DNA of 35,889 bases from positions 1-35,889 of the forward strand of contig CANSWY010000015.1 of assembly GCA_947650915.1 (NCBI GenBank), read 5' to 3'. This document shows positions 23,521-34,733 of the stretch, in pieces. The notes under the pieces are model-generated. The model ran no database searches and was not told the DNA's origin. It saw nothing but the letters and a program-made list of their open reading frames with translations. Origin of the DNA: an uncultured Eggerthellaceae bacterium. GTDB taxonomy: Bacteria; Actinomycetota; Coriobacteriia; Coriobacteriales; Eggerthellaceae. The stretch's first letter is position 1. Each line of letters starts with the position of its first letter. The position numbers were made by a program, and so were the translations under genes.

Positions 23521-25095
23521 ATGGCAGCGAAAGTCCTTGTCACGGAGAAGATCGCAGACGAAGGCCTGGAGATCCTGAAGGGCCGCGGCTATGACGTGGT
23601 GGAGCTTCTGGATGCGGAACCCGAAGCGCTGCATGCGGCCATCGCGGATGCGGATGCGCTCATCGTGCGCTCGGCCACCCGCGTCACGCCGGAGCTTCTG
23701 GACGCGGCGCCGGCCCTCAAGATCATCGGGCGCGCAGGTGTGACCGTTGACAACATAGACGTGGAAGCGGCGAACGAGCGCGGCATCATCGTCTGCAACG
23801 CGCCCACCTCCAACATCATCTCAGCGGCGGAGCACACCATGGCGCTCCTGCTGGCTGCAGCGCGCAACGTCTGCCAGGCGAACGCATCGGTGCATGCGGG
23901 TTCCTGGGCGCGCCATCGCTTCATGGGCACGGAGCTGTTCGACAAGACGCTGGCCATCTTCGGGTTGGGCCGCATCGGCAGCCTGGTGGCCGAGCGGGCG
24001 CGTGCCTTCGGCATGGACGTCATCGCCCATGACCCTTACTGCTCTCCAGAGCGCGCCGCCCAGCTTGACGTCACGCTGATGGATTCCGTGGAGGAGATCC
24101 TGCCGCTGGCTGACTTCATCACGGTGCATCTGCCGCTCACGCAGGACACCTACGGTCTCTTCGGCGCGGAGGAGTACGCCGCCATGAAGAACGGCGTCAT
24201 CCTGGTGAACCCGGCCCGTGGCGGCATCTTCCAGGTGGAGCCTCTGGCTGATTTCCTGGCAGCCGGCAAGATCGGCGCGGTGGCCATCGATGTCTTCGAA
24301 GAAGAGCCCTGCACGGACAGCCCTCTGCATGAGTTCGAGAACGCCATCCTCACGCCGCACATCAGCGCGGTCACCCGGGAGGCGCAGGTGCGCGCCGGAA
24401 CGGAGATCGCTGAATACGTGTGGGCGGGGCTGGAAGGCTCCATCGTGCCCACGGCCATCAATCCTTCCGGCATCCCGCCCGAGGTGATGGATGCGGTGCG
24501 GCCCTACATCCCGGCGGCGAAGGTGGCCGGGCGCATGATCTCCAGCCTCTTGGGCATCCCGAAGCAGGTGGAGGTCTGTTTGGAAGGCGCCATCGCTGAT
24601 GCGGACAGCGCACCTATCGTGGCGGGCGTGGTGGACGGCATCCTCAAGTACAAGGACATCGGCGCCATATCCCTTGAGAACGCGCGCACCATGGCGGGCA
24701 GGCACGGGATGGACGTCCGCGCCACCTCGGAGCGGGAGGCGCAGGGCTACGAATCGGCCATCCGGCTGCGCGCTGACGGCATGGAGGTGGCGTTCACGCT
24801 CTACGGGCTGGACCAGGCGCCGCGCCTCATCGCCTTCAACGGCTACCACGTGGACATCCAGCCAGCCGCGTCTGCGCTCGTGTTCGAATACGTGGATTCG
24901 CCGGGCCGCATCGGCACCATCGGCACCATCCTGGGGCAGGCCGGCATCAACATCACCACCATGCAGATCGGCACGAAGCCCGAAGAGCAGTGCGCGCTGG
25001 TCTACATGAACGTTGAAGGGAAGGTCACCCCGGAGGTCATGGCGCAGCTGGAAAGCGCCATGGAATATCGGAATATCTGGAAACTGTCCCTTTGA
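23521..25095 (+). CDS. serA: D-3-phosphoglycerate dehydrogenase
   Basis: A 524-residue long-form enzyme oxidising 3-phosphoglycerate, the first step of serine synthesis. The substrate-binding domain comes first. The NAD domain has FGLGRIGSLVAERA (about 142-155), and catalytic residues lie in NPARGGI, the EEEP region and LTPHISAVT. An allosteric-substrate-binding domain (about 320-445) and a C-terminal ACT domain (YVDSPGRIGTIGTILGQAGI) follow, the latter usually binding serine for feedback control. The domain order matches the type found in Actinobacteria and Bacillus. AAGGAGAAC precedes ATG 23521. Confidence 0.97.
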   Translation: MAAKVLVTEKIADEGLEILKGRGYDVVELLDAEPEALHAAIADADALIVRSATRVTPELLDAAPALKIIGRAGVTVDNIDVEAANERGIIVCNAPTSNIISAAEHTMALLLAAARNVCQANASVHAGSWARHRFMGTELFDKTLAIFGLGRIGSLVAERARAFGMDVIAHDPYCSPERAAQLDVTLMDSVEEILPLADFITVHLPLTQDTYGLFGAEEYAAMKNGVILVNPARGGIFQVEPLADFLAAGKIGAVAIDVFEEEPCTDSPLHEFENAILTPHISAVTREAQVRAGTEIAEYVWAGLEGSIVPTAINPSGIPPEVMDAVRPYIPAAKVAGRMISSLLGIPKQVEVCLEGAIADADSAPIVAGVVDGILKYKDIGAISLENARTMAGRHGMDVRATSEREAQGYESAIRLRADGMEVAFTLYGLDQAPRLIAFNGYHVDIQPAASALVFEYVDSPGRIGTIGTILGQAGINITTMQIGTKPEEQCALVYMNVEGKVTPEVMAQLESAMEYRNIWKLSL

Positions 25096-25112
25096 GCCGC
25101 CGCATTTTGGCG

Positions 25113-25118
25113 TATAAA
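25113..25118 (+). promoter_or_regulatory. Candidate minus-10 TATAAA for leuA
   Basis: TATAAA in the 61-bp gap between serA and leuA, 38 bases before the leuA start. leuA may have its own promoter or be read through from serCA. Confidence 0.35.
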
Positions 25119-25156
25119 GCTATCCAGCACGCACTGCAGACGGAAAGGACGCTGCC

Positions 25157-26677
25157 ATGACCCGCAAGATAGACATCTTCGACACCACGTTGCGCGACGG
25201 GGAACAATCTCCGGGCGCTTCCATGAACACGGAGGAGAAGCTGGTCATCGCGCGCGAGATGCTGCGGCTGAACGTGGATGTCATCGAAGCGGGCTTCCCC
25301 ATCTCAAGCCCGGGGGATTTCGAGAGCGTCCGCAAGATATCGGAGCTGGTGGGCTATGACGCGGTGGTCTGCGCGCTCACCCGCGCCATCGAAAAGGACA
25401 TCGTGGTGGCCGCCGACGCGCTCCAGTTCGCGAAGCGCCCGCGCATCCACACCGGCATCGGCGTGTCGGAGAGCCATATGCGCGACAAACTGCGCCTGAC
25501 GCCGGACCAAACGGTGGAGCGTGCGGTGGAGGCCGTCACCTGCGCCAAGAAGTACGTGGATGACGTGCAGTTCTATGCCGAAGACGCGGGCCGTTCTGAT
25601 TACGCGTTCTTGGCTCGGATCATCCAGGCGGTGGTGGACGCGGGCGCCACGGTGGTGAACATCCCGGACACCACGGGCTATTCGCTGCCGGAGGAGTTCG
25701 GCCGCCGCATCAAGCACCTGGTGGACAACGTCAACGGCATCGAAGGCGTCACCATCGCCGTGCATTGCCACAACGATCTTGGCATGGCCACCGCCCTCGC
25801 CATGGCGGGCGTGGCGAACGGCGCGCGCCAGATCGAATGCACCATCAACGGCCTGGGCGAGCGCGCGGGCAATACGGCCATGGAAGAAGTGGTCATGGCC
25901 ATCAAGATGCATGAGGCGGAACTGGATGCCCACACCGACATCAACACGCGCGAATTCGTGAAGGCGTCCCGTCTGGTGTCCTCCATCACCGGCATGAACG
26001 TGCAGGCGAACAAGGCCATCGTGGGCGCGAACGCGTTCGCCCATTCTTCCGGCATCCATCAGGACGGCGTCCTCAAGAAGCGCGACACCTATGAGATCAT
26101 CGATCCGGCGGATGTGGGCGCTGGTGCCAGCCAGATCGTGCTCACGGCGCGCAGCGGGCATGCGGCCCTGAAGCACCGCCTGGAGGAGCTGGGCTATGAA
26201 TTCGAACCGGAGAAGCTGGACGAGCTGTACGAGGCGTTCCTGAACCTGGCTGACAAGAAGAAGGAAGTCTACGATGAGGACCTGGAGAGCCTGGTCAACG
26301 AACGCGACCGTGAAGCGGACGCACTCTACACGCTGGAAGGCGTCCAGATCAGCTGCGGCTTCCCGCTGACGCCCACGGCCACGCTCACGGTGCGGAATCC
26401 CGAAGGCCAGTCCATCACGGTGTGCGATTGGGGCACGGGGCCGGTGGACGCGGTCTACAAGGCCGTGAACCAGGTCATCGGCACGGAGAACGACCTCATG
26501 GAGTATTCGGTGCAGTCCGTCACGCGCGGCATAGACGCTCTGGGCGAGGTCACGGTGCGCGTGAAAGCTGCAAGCGGTGAGATCTACACGGGCCGCGGGG
26601 CAGATGGGGACATCATCGTGTCCTCCACGAAGGCTTACCTGAACGCCTTGAACCGTCTCATCTCAGACCGCCGCTGA
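25157..26677 (+). CDS. leuA: 2-Isopropylmalate synthase
   Basis: A 506-residue enzyme condensing acetyl-CoA with 2-oxoisovalerate, the first step of the leucine branch. The catalytic barrel opens with [15 protein letters not shown]. It carries the metal and catalytic residues in HCHNDLGMA and NGLGERAGN, then [11 protein letters not shown] in the linker. The C-terminal LeuA dimer domain (about 375-506) binds leucine for feedback inhibition in this family. The length matches the bacterial type 1 enzyme rather than homocitrate or citramalate synthase, but the substrate is inferred from family. ATG 25157 follows GGAAAGGA. leuCDB are not in the window. Confidence 0.93.
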   Translation: MTRKIDIFDTTLRDGEQSPGASMNTEEKLVIAREMLRLNVDVIEAGFPISSPGDFESVRKISELVGYDAVVCALTRAIEKDIVVAADALQFAKRPRIHTGIGVSESHMRDKLRLTPDQTVERAVEAVTCAKKYVDDVQFYAEDAGRSDYAFLARIIQAVVDAGATVVNIPDTTGYSLPEEFGRRIKHLVDNVNGIEGVTIAVHCHNDLGMATALAMAGVANGARQIECTINGLGERAGNTAMEEVVMAIKMHEAELDAHTDINTREFVKASRLVSSITGMNVQANKAIVGANAFAHSSGIHQDGVLKKRDTYEIIDPADVGAGASQIVLTARSGHAALKHRLEELGYEFEPEKLDELYEAFLNLADKKKEVYDEDLESLVNERDREADALYTLEGVQISCGFPLTPTATLTVRNPEGQSITVCDWGTGPVDAVYKAVNQVIGTENDLMEYSVQSVTRGIDALGEVTVRVKAASGEIYTGRGADGDIIVSSTKAYLNALNRLISDRR

Positions 26678-26721
26678 CCTCCAGGTGCGCGACAGGCTAG
26701 GCTTCGGGCCATGCAGGCCAA

Positions 26722-26758
26722 GTGCGAAAAGCCTCCCGTGTGCGAAAGGGCTCCCCGT
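26722..26758. repeat. Inverted-orientation tandem units left of element E3
   Basis: Two units reading GTGCGAAAAGCCTCCC and then GTGTGCGAAAGGGCTCCCC lead directly into the palindrome. They are the reverse complement of the 19-bp units on its right side, so the whole structure is mirrored. Confidence 0.75.
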
Positions 26759-26850
26759 GTGCGAAAGGGACGTTCCAAATTGCACATAGGAATGACGTTT
26801 CTTTGCAGATTCTCTGCTTCTATGTGCAATTTGGGACGTCCCTTTCGCAC
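26759..26850. repeat. Large palindromic element, copy E3
   Basis: A 92-bp inverted repeat with 31-bp arms (one mismatch) between the convergent leuA and gtrA genes. The outer ends here read GTGCGAAAGGG and CCCTTTCGCAC, with CG where E1, E2 and E4 have CA. The change occurs in both arms, so pairing is kept. The loop resembles that of E1. Confidence 0.9.
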
Positions 26851-26953
26851 CTGGGGAGCCCTTTCGCACCTGGGGAGCCCTTTCGCACCTGGGGAGCCCT
26901 TTCGCACCTGGGGAGCCCTTTCGCACACGGGGAGCCCTTTCGCTGGGATGCGT
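26841..26953. repeat. 19-bp tandem repeat extending from E3
   Basis: Five units of CCTTTCGCACCTGGGGAGC start at 26841, 26860, 26879, 26898 and 26917; the fifth has ACACGGGG. A partial sixth follows. The first unit overlaps the right tip of the palindrome, so the array has grown from the element's end. There are no unique spacers, so it is not a CRISPR array. Confidence 0.9.
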
Positions 26954-26973
26954 ACGGGCGGTCCCTTCGGGGT

Positions 26974-27387
26974 CTATTCCAGGGAATCCAGCACCGGTTC
27001 TTCGCCGGCGTCCAGGAAGATCTTGCGGGTGATGAAGTTCCACACCATCACGATGAACGTGGCCACCAGCTTCGTGATCAGATAGCTGATGCCCCAAAGT
27101 CCCGTGCCCAGCCACATGATCAGATCGTTGATGCCCAATCCGATGACGGACAGCACCACGAAGATGATGAACTCGCGCCGCTTCGACATGCCTTCCCTGT
27201 GCCGGAAGACGTAGCGCATGGACGCGAAGTAGTTGAACGTCACGGACACCGCGAAGGACACCGTGGCGCTCAAGAGGTAGTTCACGCCGAACGCTTCGGT
27301 CAAGAGCACCATGAGGCCGTAGTCTATGGCGAACGCGATGACGCCCACCACGCCGAACTTCATCAACTGGGCTATGAGCTTCTTCAT
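26974..27387 (-). CDS. GtrA-family membrane protein
   Basis: A 137-residue protein with four membrane segments (about 10-30, 37-57, 74-94 and 99-120). It has the GtrA/DPMS-like pattern: FGVVGVIAFAIDYGLMVLL at the start, FNYFASMRYVF, and NFITRKIFLD at the end. Family members are thought to flip or handle polyprenyl-linked sugars for cell-envelope glycosylation. No glycosyltransferase partner lies nearby. It reads toward leuA, with the E3 repeat structure between them, and diverges from the rimP operon. ATG 27387 is the only reasonable start. Confidence 0.9.
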   Translation of the reverse strand: MKKLIAQLMKFGVVGVIAFAIDYGLMVLLTEAFGVNYLLSATVSFAVSVTFNYFASMRYVFRHREGMSKRREFIIFVVLSVIGLGINDLIMWLGTGLWGISYLITKLVATFIVMVWNFITRKIFLDAGEEPVLDSLE

Positions 27388-27435
27388 GCCGCTCCTGTCC
27401 GTCTTCTCAGATCGTCCGCTTTGCGCATGTCCGCC

Positions 27436-27446
27436 TGATATGGTAC
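27436..27446 (+). promoter_or_regulatory. Candidate extended minus-10 (TGATATGGT) for the rimP-nusA operon
   Basis: TGATATGGTAC resembles an extended minus-10 (TG-N-TATGGT). It shares GATATGGT with the three GGATATGGTC motifs elsewhere, which supports reading those as promoter elements rather than operators. Confidence 0.4.
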
Positions 27447-27493
27447 TATCCCGTGCGTTGCATCATCAATTGACTTTTCGCGTCTCCGGAAAA

Positions 27494-27518
27494 GTGGGCC
27501 ACCTGACCCGCTTTTTTT
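27494..27518 (+). terminator. Possible attenuator in the rimP leader
   Basis: GTGGG (27494-27498) can pair with CCCGC (27507-27511, one G-U pair) across an 8-base loop, followed by seven T. It lies between the putative promoter and rimP. NusA, encoded downstream, acts on exactly such structures, so autoregulation is conceivable. The stem is short, so this is tentative. Confidence 0.4.
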
Positions 27519-27559
27519 ATTGCACGGAGCATGCGGAGGCCACGGACGGATTTGAGGAC

Positions 27560-28024
27560 ATGCTCACAGCGAAGGAACAGAGCCTGCTGGATGCGCTGGA
27601 GGCGCATGCAGAGGCGCACGGGATCAGCATCGTCACGGTGGAGGTGGCGGGCGCCAGCAAATCGCCGGTCATCCGCGTCTACATCGACGCGCCGGGCGGA
27701 GTCTCGTTCACAGAGCTCACCGAAGCGCAGGAGTGGATCGGCACGCTCATGGACGAACTGGACCCGTTCCCGGGCGCGTACGTGCTGGAGGTCTCGTCCC
27801 CGGGCATCGACCGTCCGCTGCGCACCCCCGCTCATTTTCAAGCAGCGGTGGGCGAACAGGTCAAGGTGAAGACGTCGGAGGCGGTGGAGGGCCGCAAGCA
27901 CTTCAAGGGCGCCCTCGTCTCCGCAACGGAAGATGCGGTGGTGATCGAAGTGGACGGCGCAGAGGTCGCGCTGCCGTTCGCGATCATCTCGAAAGCAAAC
28001 ATCATCGGCACGGTCAAGTTCTAG
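27560..28024 (+). CDS. rimP: Ribosome maturation factor RimP
   Basis: A 154-residue protein required for maturation of the 30S subunit. The N-terminal domain contains VTVEVAGASKSPVIRVYID, and the junction has the family signature VLEVSSPGIDRPL. The C-terminal SH3-like domain includes GRKHFKGALVS. The length fits if the start is ATG 27560; the frame is open further upstream (to 27326) but that part crosses the promoter region and lacks homology. GAGG at 27554-27557 is very close to this ATG, so the exact start is less certain. It is first in the rimP-nusA-infB operon. Confidence 0.9.
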   Translation: MLTAKEQSLLDALEAHAEAHGISIVTVEVAGASKSPVIRVYIDAPGGVSFTELTEAQEWIGTLMDELDPFPGAYVLEVSSPGIDRPLRTPAHFQAAVGEQVKVKTSEAVEGRKHFKGALVSATEDAVVIEVDGAEVALPFAIISKANIIGTVKF

Positions 28025-28043
28025 CGAAGGGAGCAAGGGCAAC

Positions 28044-29279
28044 ATGGCTGACGAGGAATACTCATTGATAGAAGCGCTCCAGATGCTGGCGCATGAGCGC
28101 AAGATAGATGAGTTCTACATCATCGAGCGTCTGGAGGAATCGCTTGCGCGCAGCTACGAGCGCATCCTTGACCTGGAGCATGACGCGCGCGTCACCATCG
28201 ACCGCCAGACCGGCAAGATCTACGTGTATGAGCTGGTGCCGGTAGGGGAGCCTGAGATCACGGTTGACGAGGAAACGGGCGAGGAGATCCGCACCTATTC
28301 GGAATTCGAAGAGCGCGACGTCACGCCCGCCGACATCAGCCGCATCGCCGCGCAGAACGCGAAGAGCGTCATCTCCTCCATCGTGCGCGACGCCGCGCGC
28401 CGCTCCATCTACGAGGAGTTCTCCGATCGTTCAGGGGATCTGATCACCGGCACGGTCCTGCAAGGCACGCAGGATTTCACCATCATCAAGATCCGCGATG
28501 GCGTGGAGGCGGAGCTGCCGCACTACGACACGAAGAAGAACCCCGGCGAGCGCAACGAGCGCCCGTCGAACGAGCACTATCGCCACAATCAGAGGCTGAA
28601 GGTGCTCATCATCGACGTGCGCGATCCTTCCAGCGAACAGACGCGCGCCCGCGGCGAACAGTCCCGTCCGCCCATCATCGTCTCGCGCACCCATCCGGAT
28701 CTCATCCGGCGCCTGTTCGAGATAGAGGTGCCTGAGATCTACGACGGCATCGTGGAGATCAAGTCCATCGCGCGTGAGCCGGGCGCTCGCTCGAAGGTGG
28801 CCGTGGCTTCCCGTGAGCCGAACCTGGATCCGGTGGGCGCTTGCGTGGGCCCGAAGGGCAGCCGCGTGCGCATGGTGGTGGAAGAGCTGCGCAACGAACG
28901 CGTGGACGTCATCCAGTGGAGCGAGGACCCGGCCACCTATGTGGCGAACGCGCTCTCGCCCGCGCACGTGTCCCGCGTGACCATCGACCCTGAGAACAAC
29001 TATGCTACCGTCATCGTGCCGGACGACCAGCTCTCCTTGGCCATCGGCAAGGAGGGCCAGAACGCGCGCTTGGCGGCGCGCCTCACCGGTTGGCACATCG
29101 ACATCAAGTCCGACAGCTTCCAGGGCAAGCCCTTGGCTGCTGAAGAGACGCTGATCGATGACGAGGACGGCGTTGAGGATGATTTCTGTGCCTACGTCAG
29201 TGAAGACGGCACGCGTTGCCGCAATCATGCCCGCGAAGGCTCGCGCTTCTGCGGCGTGCATGCGGACAGCGAAGCGTAG
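28044..29279 (+). CDS. nusA: Transcription elongation/termination factor NusA with a C-terminal Cys/His tail
   Basis: A 411-residue protein binding RNA polymerase and nascent RNA to control pausing, termination and antitermination. It has an N-terminal polymerase-binding domain (about 1-125), an S1 domain (about 130-205) and two KH domains ([20 protein letters not shown] and [19 protein letters not shown]). It lacks the acidic repeats of E. coli NusA, as in many Gram-positives. Unusually, the last 30 residues carry Cys382, Cys392, His395, Cys403 and His406 in a C-x9-C-x10-C-x2-H pattern. This resembles small zinc-binding motifs such as DUF5763. The metal binding is an inference. GGGAGCAAGG precedes ATG 28044. 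Confidence 0.96.
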   Translation: MADEEYSLIEALQMLAHERKIDEFYIIERLEESLARSYERILDLEHDARVTIDRQTGKIYVYELVPVGEPEITVDEETGEEIRTYSEFEERDVTPADISRIAAQNAKSVISSIVRDAARRSIYEEFSDRSGDLITGTVLQGTQDFTIIKIRDGVEAELPHYDTKKNPGERNERPSNEHYRHNQRLKVLIIDVRDPSSEQTRARGEQSRPPIIVSRTHPDLIRRLFEIEVPEIYDGIVEIKSIAREPGARSKVAVASREPNLDPVGACVGPKGSRVRMVVEELRNERVDVIQWSEDPATYVANALSPAHVSRVTIDPENNYATVIVPDDQLSLAIGKEGQNARLAARLTGWHIDIKSDSFQGKPLAAEETLIDDEDGVEDDFCAYVSEDGTRCRNHAREGSRFCGVHADSEA

Positions 29280-29303
29280 GCGCGGCTGAGGCGGGGGCGC
29301 AGG

Positions 29304-29588
29304 ATGGCGGAACGGCTGAGGACCTGCATCGGGTGCCGCACCACGGCTTCCAAGCGTGAGCTGTTCCGCATCGCGCGCACGCCTGAAGGTGCCGTGTTCG
29401 ACGCCACGGGAAAAGGGCCGGGACGTGGCGCCTATGTGTGTTCGCTCCCGTGTTTCCAGGCCGCGCGCAAAAGCGGCCGCATCGCGTCAGCGCTGCGGTG
29501 CAAGGTGGATGCGGAGGCCTGCGCGGCCATAGAGGATGGTTTGAAGAAGGCAGCGAGCGTTGCCGCTCAAGGATGCGAGGGGTGTTAG
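29304..29588 (+). CDS. rnpM: YlxR/RnpM-family RNA-binding protein
   Basis: A 94-residue protein of the DUF448/YlxR family, which in Bacillus subtilis binds and modulates RNase P RNA (hence RnpM). Signature residues are seen as RTCIGCRTTASKRELFRI and then GKGPGRGAYVCSLPCF. The paired Cys motifs (CIGC, CSLPC) suggest a metal site. The C-terminus adds a Cys pair, GCEGC, that may be incidental. It lies between nusA and infB, the standard place. Its stop is directly followed by the infB start. RnpM is the newer name for ylxR. Confidence 0.93.
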   Translation: MAERLRTCIGCRTTASKRELFRIARTPEGAVFDATGKGPGRGAYVCSLPCFQAARKSGRIASALRCKVDAEACAAIEDGLKKAASVAAQGCEGC

Positions 29589-32315
<2,727 letters not shown>

Positions 32316-32347
32316 CCGAACAGCCGTTGCGTGAAGGAGGCATCGCC

Positions 32348-32725
32348 ATGAAAGAGGGGAACCGCAAAGTGGACGAACAGGCGCGGGAGGTCATCTCCAG
32401 CATCCTGCTGTTCGAAGTCTCTGATCCGCGCCTTGAAATGGTCACGGTCACCGGCTGCAAGGTGAGCTATGACCGTGCTTACTGCGACATCTACTACACC
32501 TGCGAACCGGAGCGGTATGCGGAGGTGGAGGCGGCATTGGCGTCCGCGAAGGGCCACATCCGGTCTCTCATGGCGAAGAAGCTGGATTGGAAGCAGGCTC
32601 CGGAGCTGCGCTTCCATGTGGATGAGACGGTGGATGCCGCGGAGAAGCTGGGCAAGTACTTGAGCGCTGAGAAAGCGCGCCAGGCCACCTATGAGGACAC
32701 GGTGGGCGAAGGCGAGGAATTCTGA
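32348..32725 (+). CDS. rbfA: 30S ribosome-binding factor RbfA
   Basis: A 125-residue KH-like protein that assists late 16S rRNA 5'-end processing and cold adaptation. Family landmarks are RKVDEQAREVISSIL, the DPRLEMVTVTGCKVSYD strand-turn segment, and RFHVDETVDAAEKL near the end. AAGGAGG lies 8 bases before ATG 32348. It sits between infB and nrnA as in most bacteria. The length is normal. Confidence 0.95.
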   Translation: MKEGNRKVDEQAREVISSILLFEVSDPRLEMVTVTGCKVSYDRAYCDIYYTCEPERYAEVEAALASAKGHIRSLMAKKLDWKQAPELRFHVDETVDAAEKLGKYLSAEKARQATYEDTVGEGEEF

Positions 32726-32730
32726 CCCCT

Positions 32731-33723
32731 ATGGCAGAGCCTTCTTTCCGCCAGGCATCGTACGAAGAGATCGCGCAGGCGCTGCGCAGCCATGACGGGT
32801 TCACGGTCTGCGGACACGTGAATCCCGATGGCGATTGCATCGGATCCGTTCTGGGCTGTGCGCATCTTTTGCGGGCGCTGGGCAAGGAAGTGCAGCCCAT
32901 CGCGGCGTTGAAGGACCCGTTGGATCCATCCCTTGCCAGCATCCCGGGTGCGGATGCCATCGTGCGCGCCGAAGACGCCCGCCCCACGCCCGTGTTCATC
33001 ACAGTTGACGCCACGGCTGATGAACGGCTGGGAGAGGCTGCGGCTGCGCTCCGTGCCCAGGTGTCTTTTCAGATAGTCCTGGACCATCATGAAGTGCGCT
33101 CATGCGCGGCTGATCTTTGCCGCATCGAACCGGAGGCGGCTTCCACCACCTGTTTGGTATGGGATCTGGCGCGCGCCGCTGAGGTGCCGCTCACGGAGGA
33201 TCTTGCCGCCTGCTGCTACACCGGCCTCATGACGGACACCGGCCGCTTCCAGTACCAGAACGCGGATGCGCGCGCATTCCGCTCCGCTGCTGAGATGGTG
33301 GCCTGCGGGATAGACGTCTCTCTCATATCTCAGGAGTTCTTCCAGAACAAGACCGTGGCCGCCCTTCGTGCAGAAGCTCTGGCGGTGGAGCGCATGGAGT
33401 TCTTGAACGGAGGGGATGCGGTCCTTTCTTGGATCAGCCGGGAAGACCTCCAGCGTCTGGATGCGCGCCGGGATGACTGCGAGGGCATCATCAACGCGCT
33501 CCGCTCCATCGGGCGTGTGCATGTGGCCTGCGTGCTCAAGGAATACGATGAAGGCCTCGTGCGCGGCAGCTTCCGTTCCAAGGACGGGACGGACGTGGCC
33601 GCTCTGGCGGCGCGGTTCGGTGGCGGCGGTCACAAGGCGGCTGCAGGATTCACGCTGGAATGCTCTCTGGACGAGGCGCTCTGCCAGGCACGCGAGGCGC
33701 TCTCCAGCTTGAAGGACGCCTGA
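32731..33723 (+). CDS. nrnA: Bifunctional oligoribonuclease / pAp phosphatase, DHH-DHHA1 family
   Basis: A 330-residue phosphoesterase degrading very short RNAs and 3'-phosphoadenosine 5'-phosphate. The DHH domain has HVNPDGDCIGS (from His29, with Asp33 and Asp35), DATAD, LDHHE (118-121) and GLMTDTGRF, all metal ligands. The DHHA1 domain ends with the substrate-binding FGGGGHKAAAGF. Order and length match B. subtilis NrnA. Its place between rbfA and truB is typical of Gram-positive operons. The start follows the rbfA stop by 5 bases; GAGGAA lies about 12 bases upstream of ATG 32731. Confidence 0.94.
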   Translation: MAEPSFRQASYEEIAQALRSHDGFTVCGHVNPDGDCIGSVLGCAHLLRALGKEVQPIAALKDPLDPSLASIPGADAIVRAEDARPTPVFITVDATADERLGEAAAALRAQVSFQIVLDHHEVRSCAADLCRIEPEAASTTCLVWDLARAAEVPLTEDLAACCYTGLMTDTGRFQYQNADARAFRSAAEMVACGIDVSLISQEFFQNKTVAALRAEALAVERMEFLNGGDAVLSWISREDLQRLDARRDDCEGIINALRSIGRVHVACVLKEYDEGLVRGSFRSKDGTDVAALAARFGGGGHKAAAGFTLECSLDEALCQAREALSSLKDA

Positions 33724-33731
33724 TCCCGGCC

Positions 33732-34733
33732 ATGAAACGCGGGCAGTCCGATCTGAGCTTGATGCTGGCGGTGGACAAGCCGCGCGGCATGACCTCCCAT
33801 GATGTGGTGAACGCCTGCCGTCGCATCTTCGGGGAGCGGCGCGTGGGCCATGCGGGCACGTTGGATCCCATGGCGGAAGGCGTGCTCATCATGCTCATCG
33901 GCCCCGCTGCGCGCCTGAACGCCCAGCTGGAGCTGCATGACAAGCGCTACGCTGCGCGTATCGCGCTGGGCGCCTGCACGGACACCGATGATGAAGAGGG
34001 TTCTGTCATCCGCACTGCGCCCATCCCCGCTGAAGCGGCCGATGAAGCGTTCGCGCGGTCAGTGCTCAGCGGGTTCATGGGTCCTCAGATGCAGATGCCG
34101 CCCATTTATTCCGCCATCAAGAAAGCGGGCGTGAAGGCCTACGAGGCGGCCCGTGCGGGCACAGTGGTGAACCTCCAAGCACGCCCCATCAATGTTGAGG
34201 AAGCGGAGCTCATCTCCATATCGGAAGAGGATGGACGCCTCTCTTGGCAGGTGCGCTTCAACGTTTCCAAAGGAACCTACATCCGTGCGCTGGCGCGGGA
34301 CATCGGGCGCGCAGCGGGGACAGAGGCGCATCTGAGCGCGCTCCAGCGCTTGAGCATCGGATCCATCTCGCTGCGCGATTGCGTCACGCTGGAAGCGCTG
34401 GAGTCAGTGCGCGAACGGGCGGCATTGGATCCGGTGAAGGCGCTGGGCCTGCGGTTCGCCTATGCCGAAGGCAAGCAGCGCGCATCCCTTGAGAACGGCG
34501 GGAAGCTCTCCGCGCGCGCCACGATGCTGCACGAATACGCCCGCTCTCACGCATTCGATGACTGCGCGTGCACCTCAGGGGTCGTGGAGTCCTGCTGTCC
34601 GCCGAGGGCGGGGGAGCGCATTTCCGTCCTTTTGGACAATGCGCTCAAAGCCATCTACCGCTTCGATGCGGATGCGGGCGCCTATGTGCCGGACTGCGTG
34701 TTCTCGAAGGCGGTGATTCGCGGTGTCGTGTGA
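33732..34733 (+). CDS. truB: tRNA pseudouridine(55) synthase
   Basis: A 333-residue enzyme making pseudouridine at position 55 of the tRNA T-loop. The catalytic Asp45 is in GHAGTLDPMAEG. Further family motifs are MQMPPIYSAIKKAG and KGTYIRALARDIG. The C-terminal part (from about 235) is longer than a minimal TruB and contains five Cys residues (CACTS, ESCCPP), not a known family feature. ATG 33732 lies 8 bases after the nrnA stop. The end overlaps ribF by 11 bases, so the two are probably coupled. Confidence 0.95.
   Translation: MKRGQSDLSLMLAVDKPRGMTSHDVVNACRRIFGERRVGHAGTLDPMAEGVLIMLIGPAARLNAQLELHDKRYAARIALGACTDTDDEEGSVIRTAPIPAEAADEAFARSVLSGFMGPQMQMPPIYSAIKKAGVKAYEAARAGTVVNLQARPINVEEAELISISEEDGRLSWQVRFNVSKGTYIRALARDIGRAAGTEAHLSALQRLSIGSISLRDCVTLEALESVRERAALDPVKALGLRFAYAEGKQRASLENGGKLSARATMLHEYARSHAFDDCACTSGVVESCCPPRAGERISVLLDNALKAIYRFDADAGAYVPDCVFSKAVIRGVV

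Noticed and set aside
26841-26953. Regular short repeats resembling a CRISPR array
   Set aside because: The 19-bp units abut without unique spacers, and no cas gene is nearby. It is a simple tandem repeat derived from the palindrome tip.
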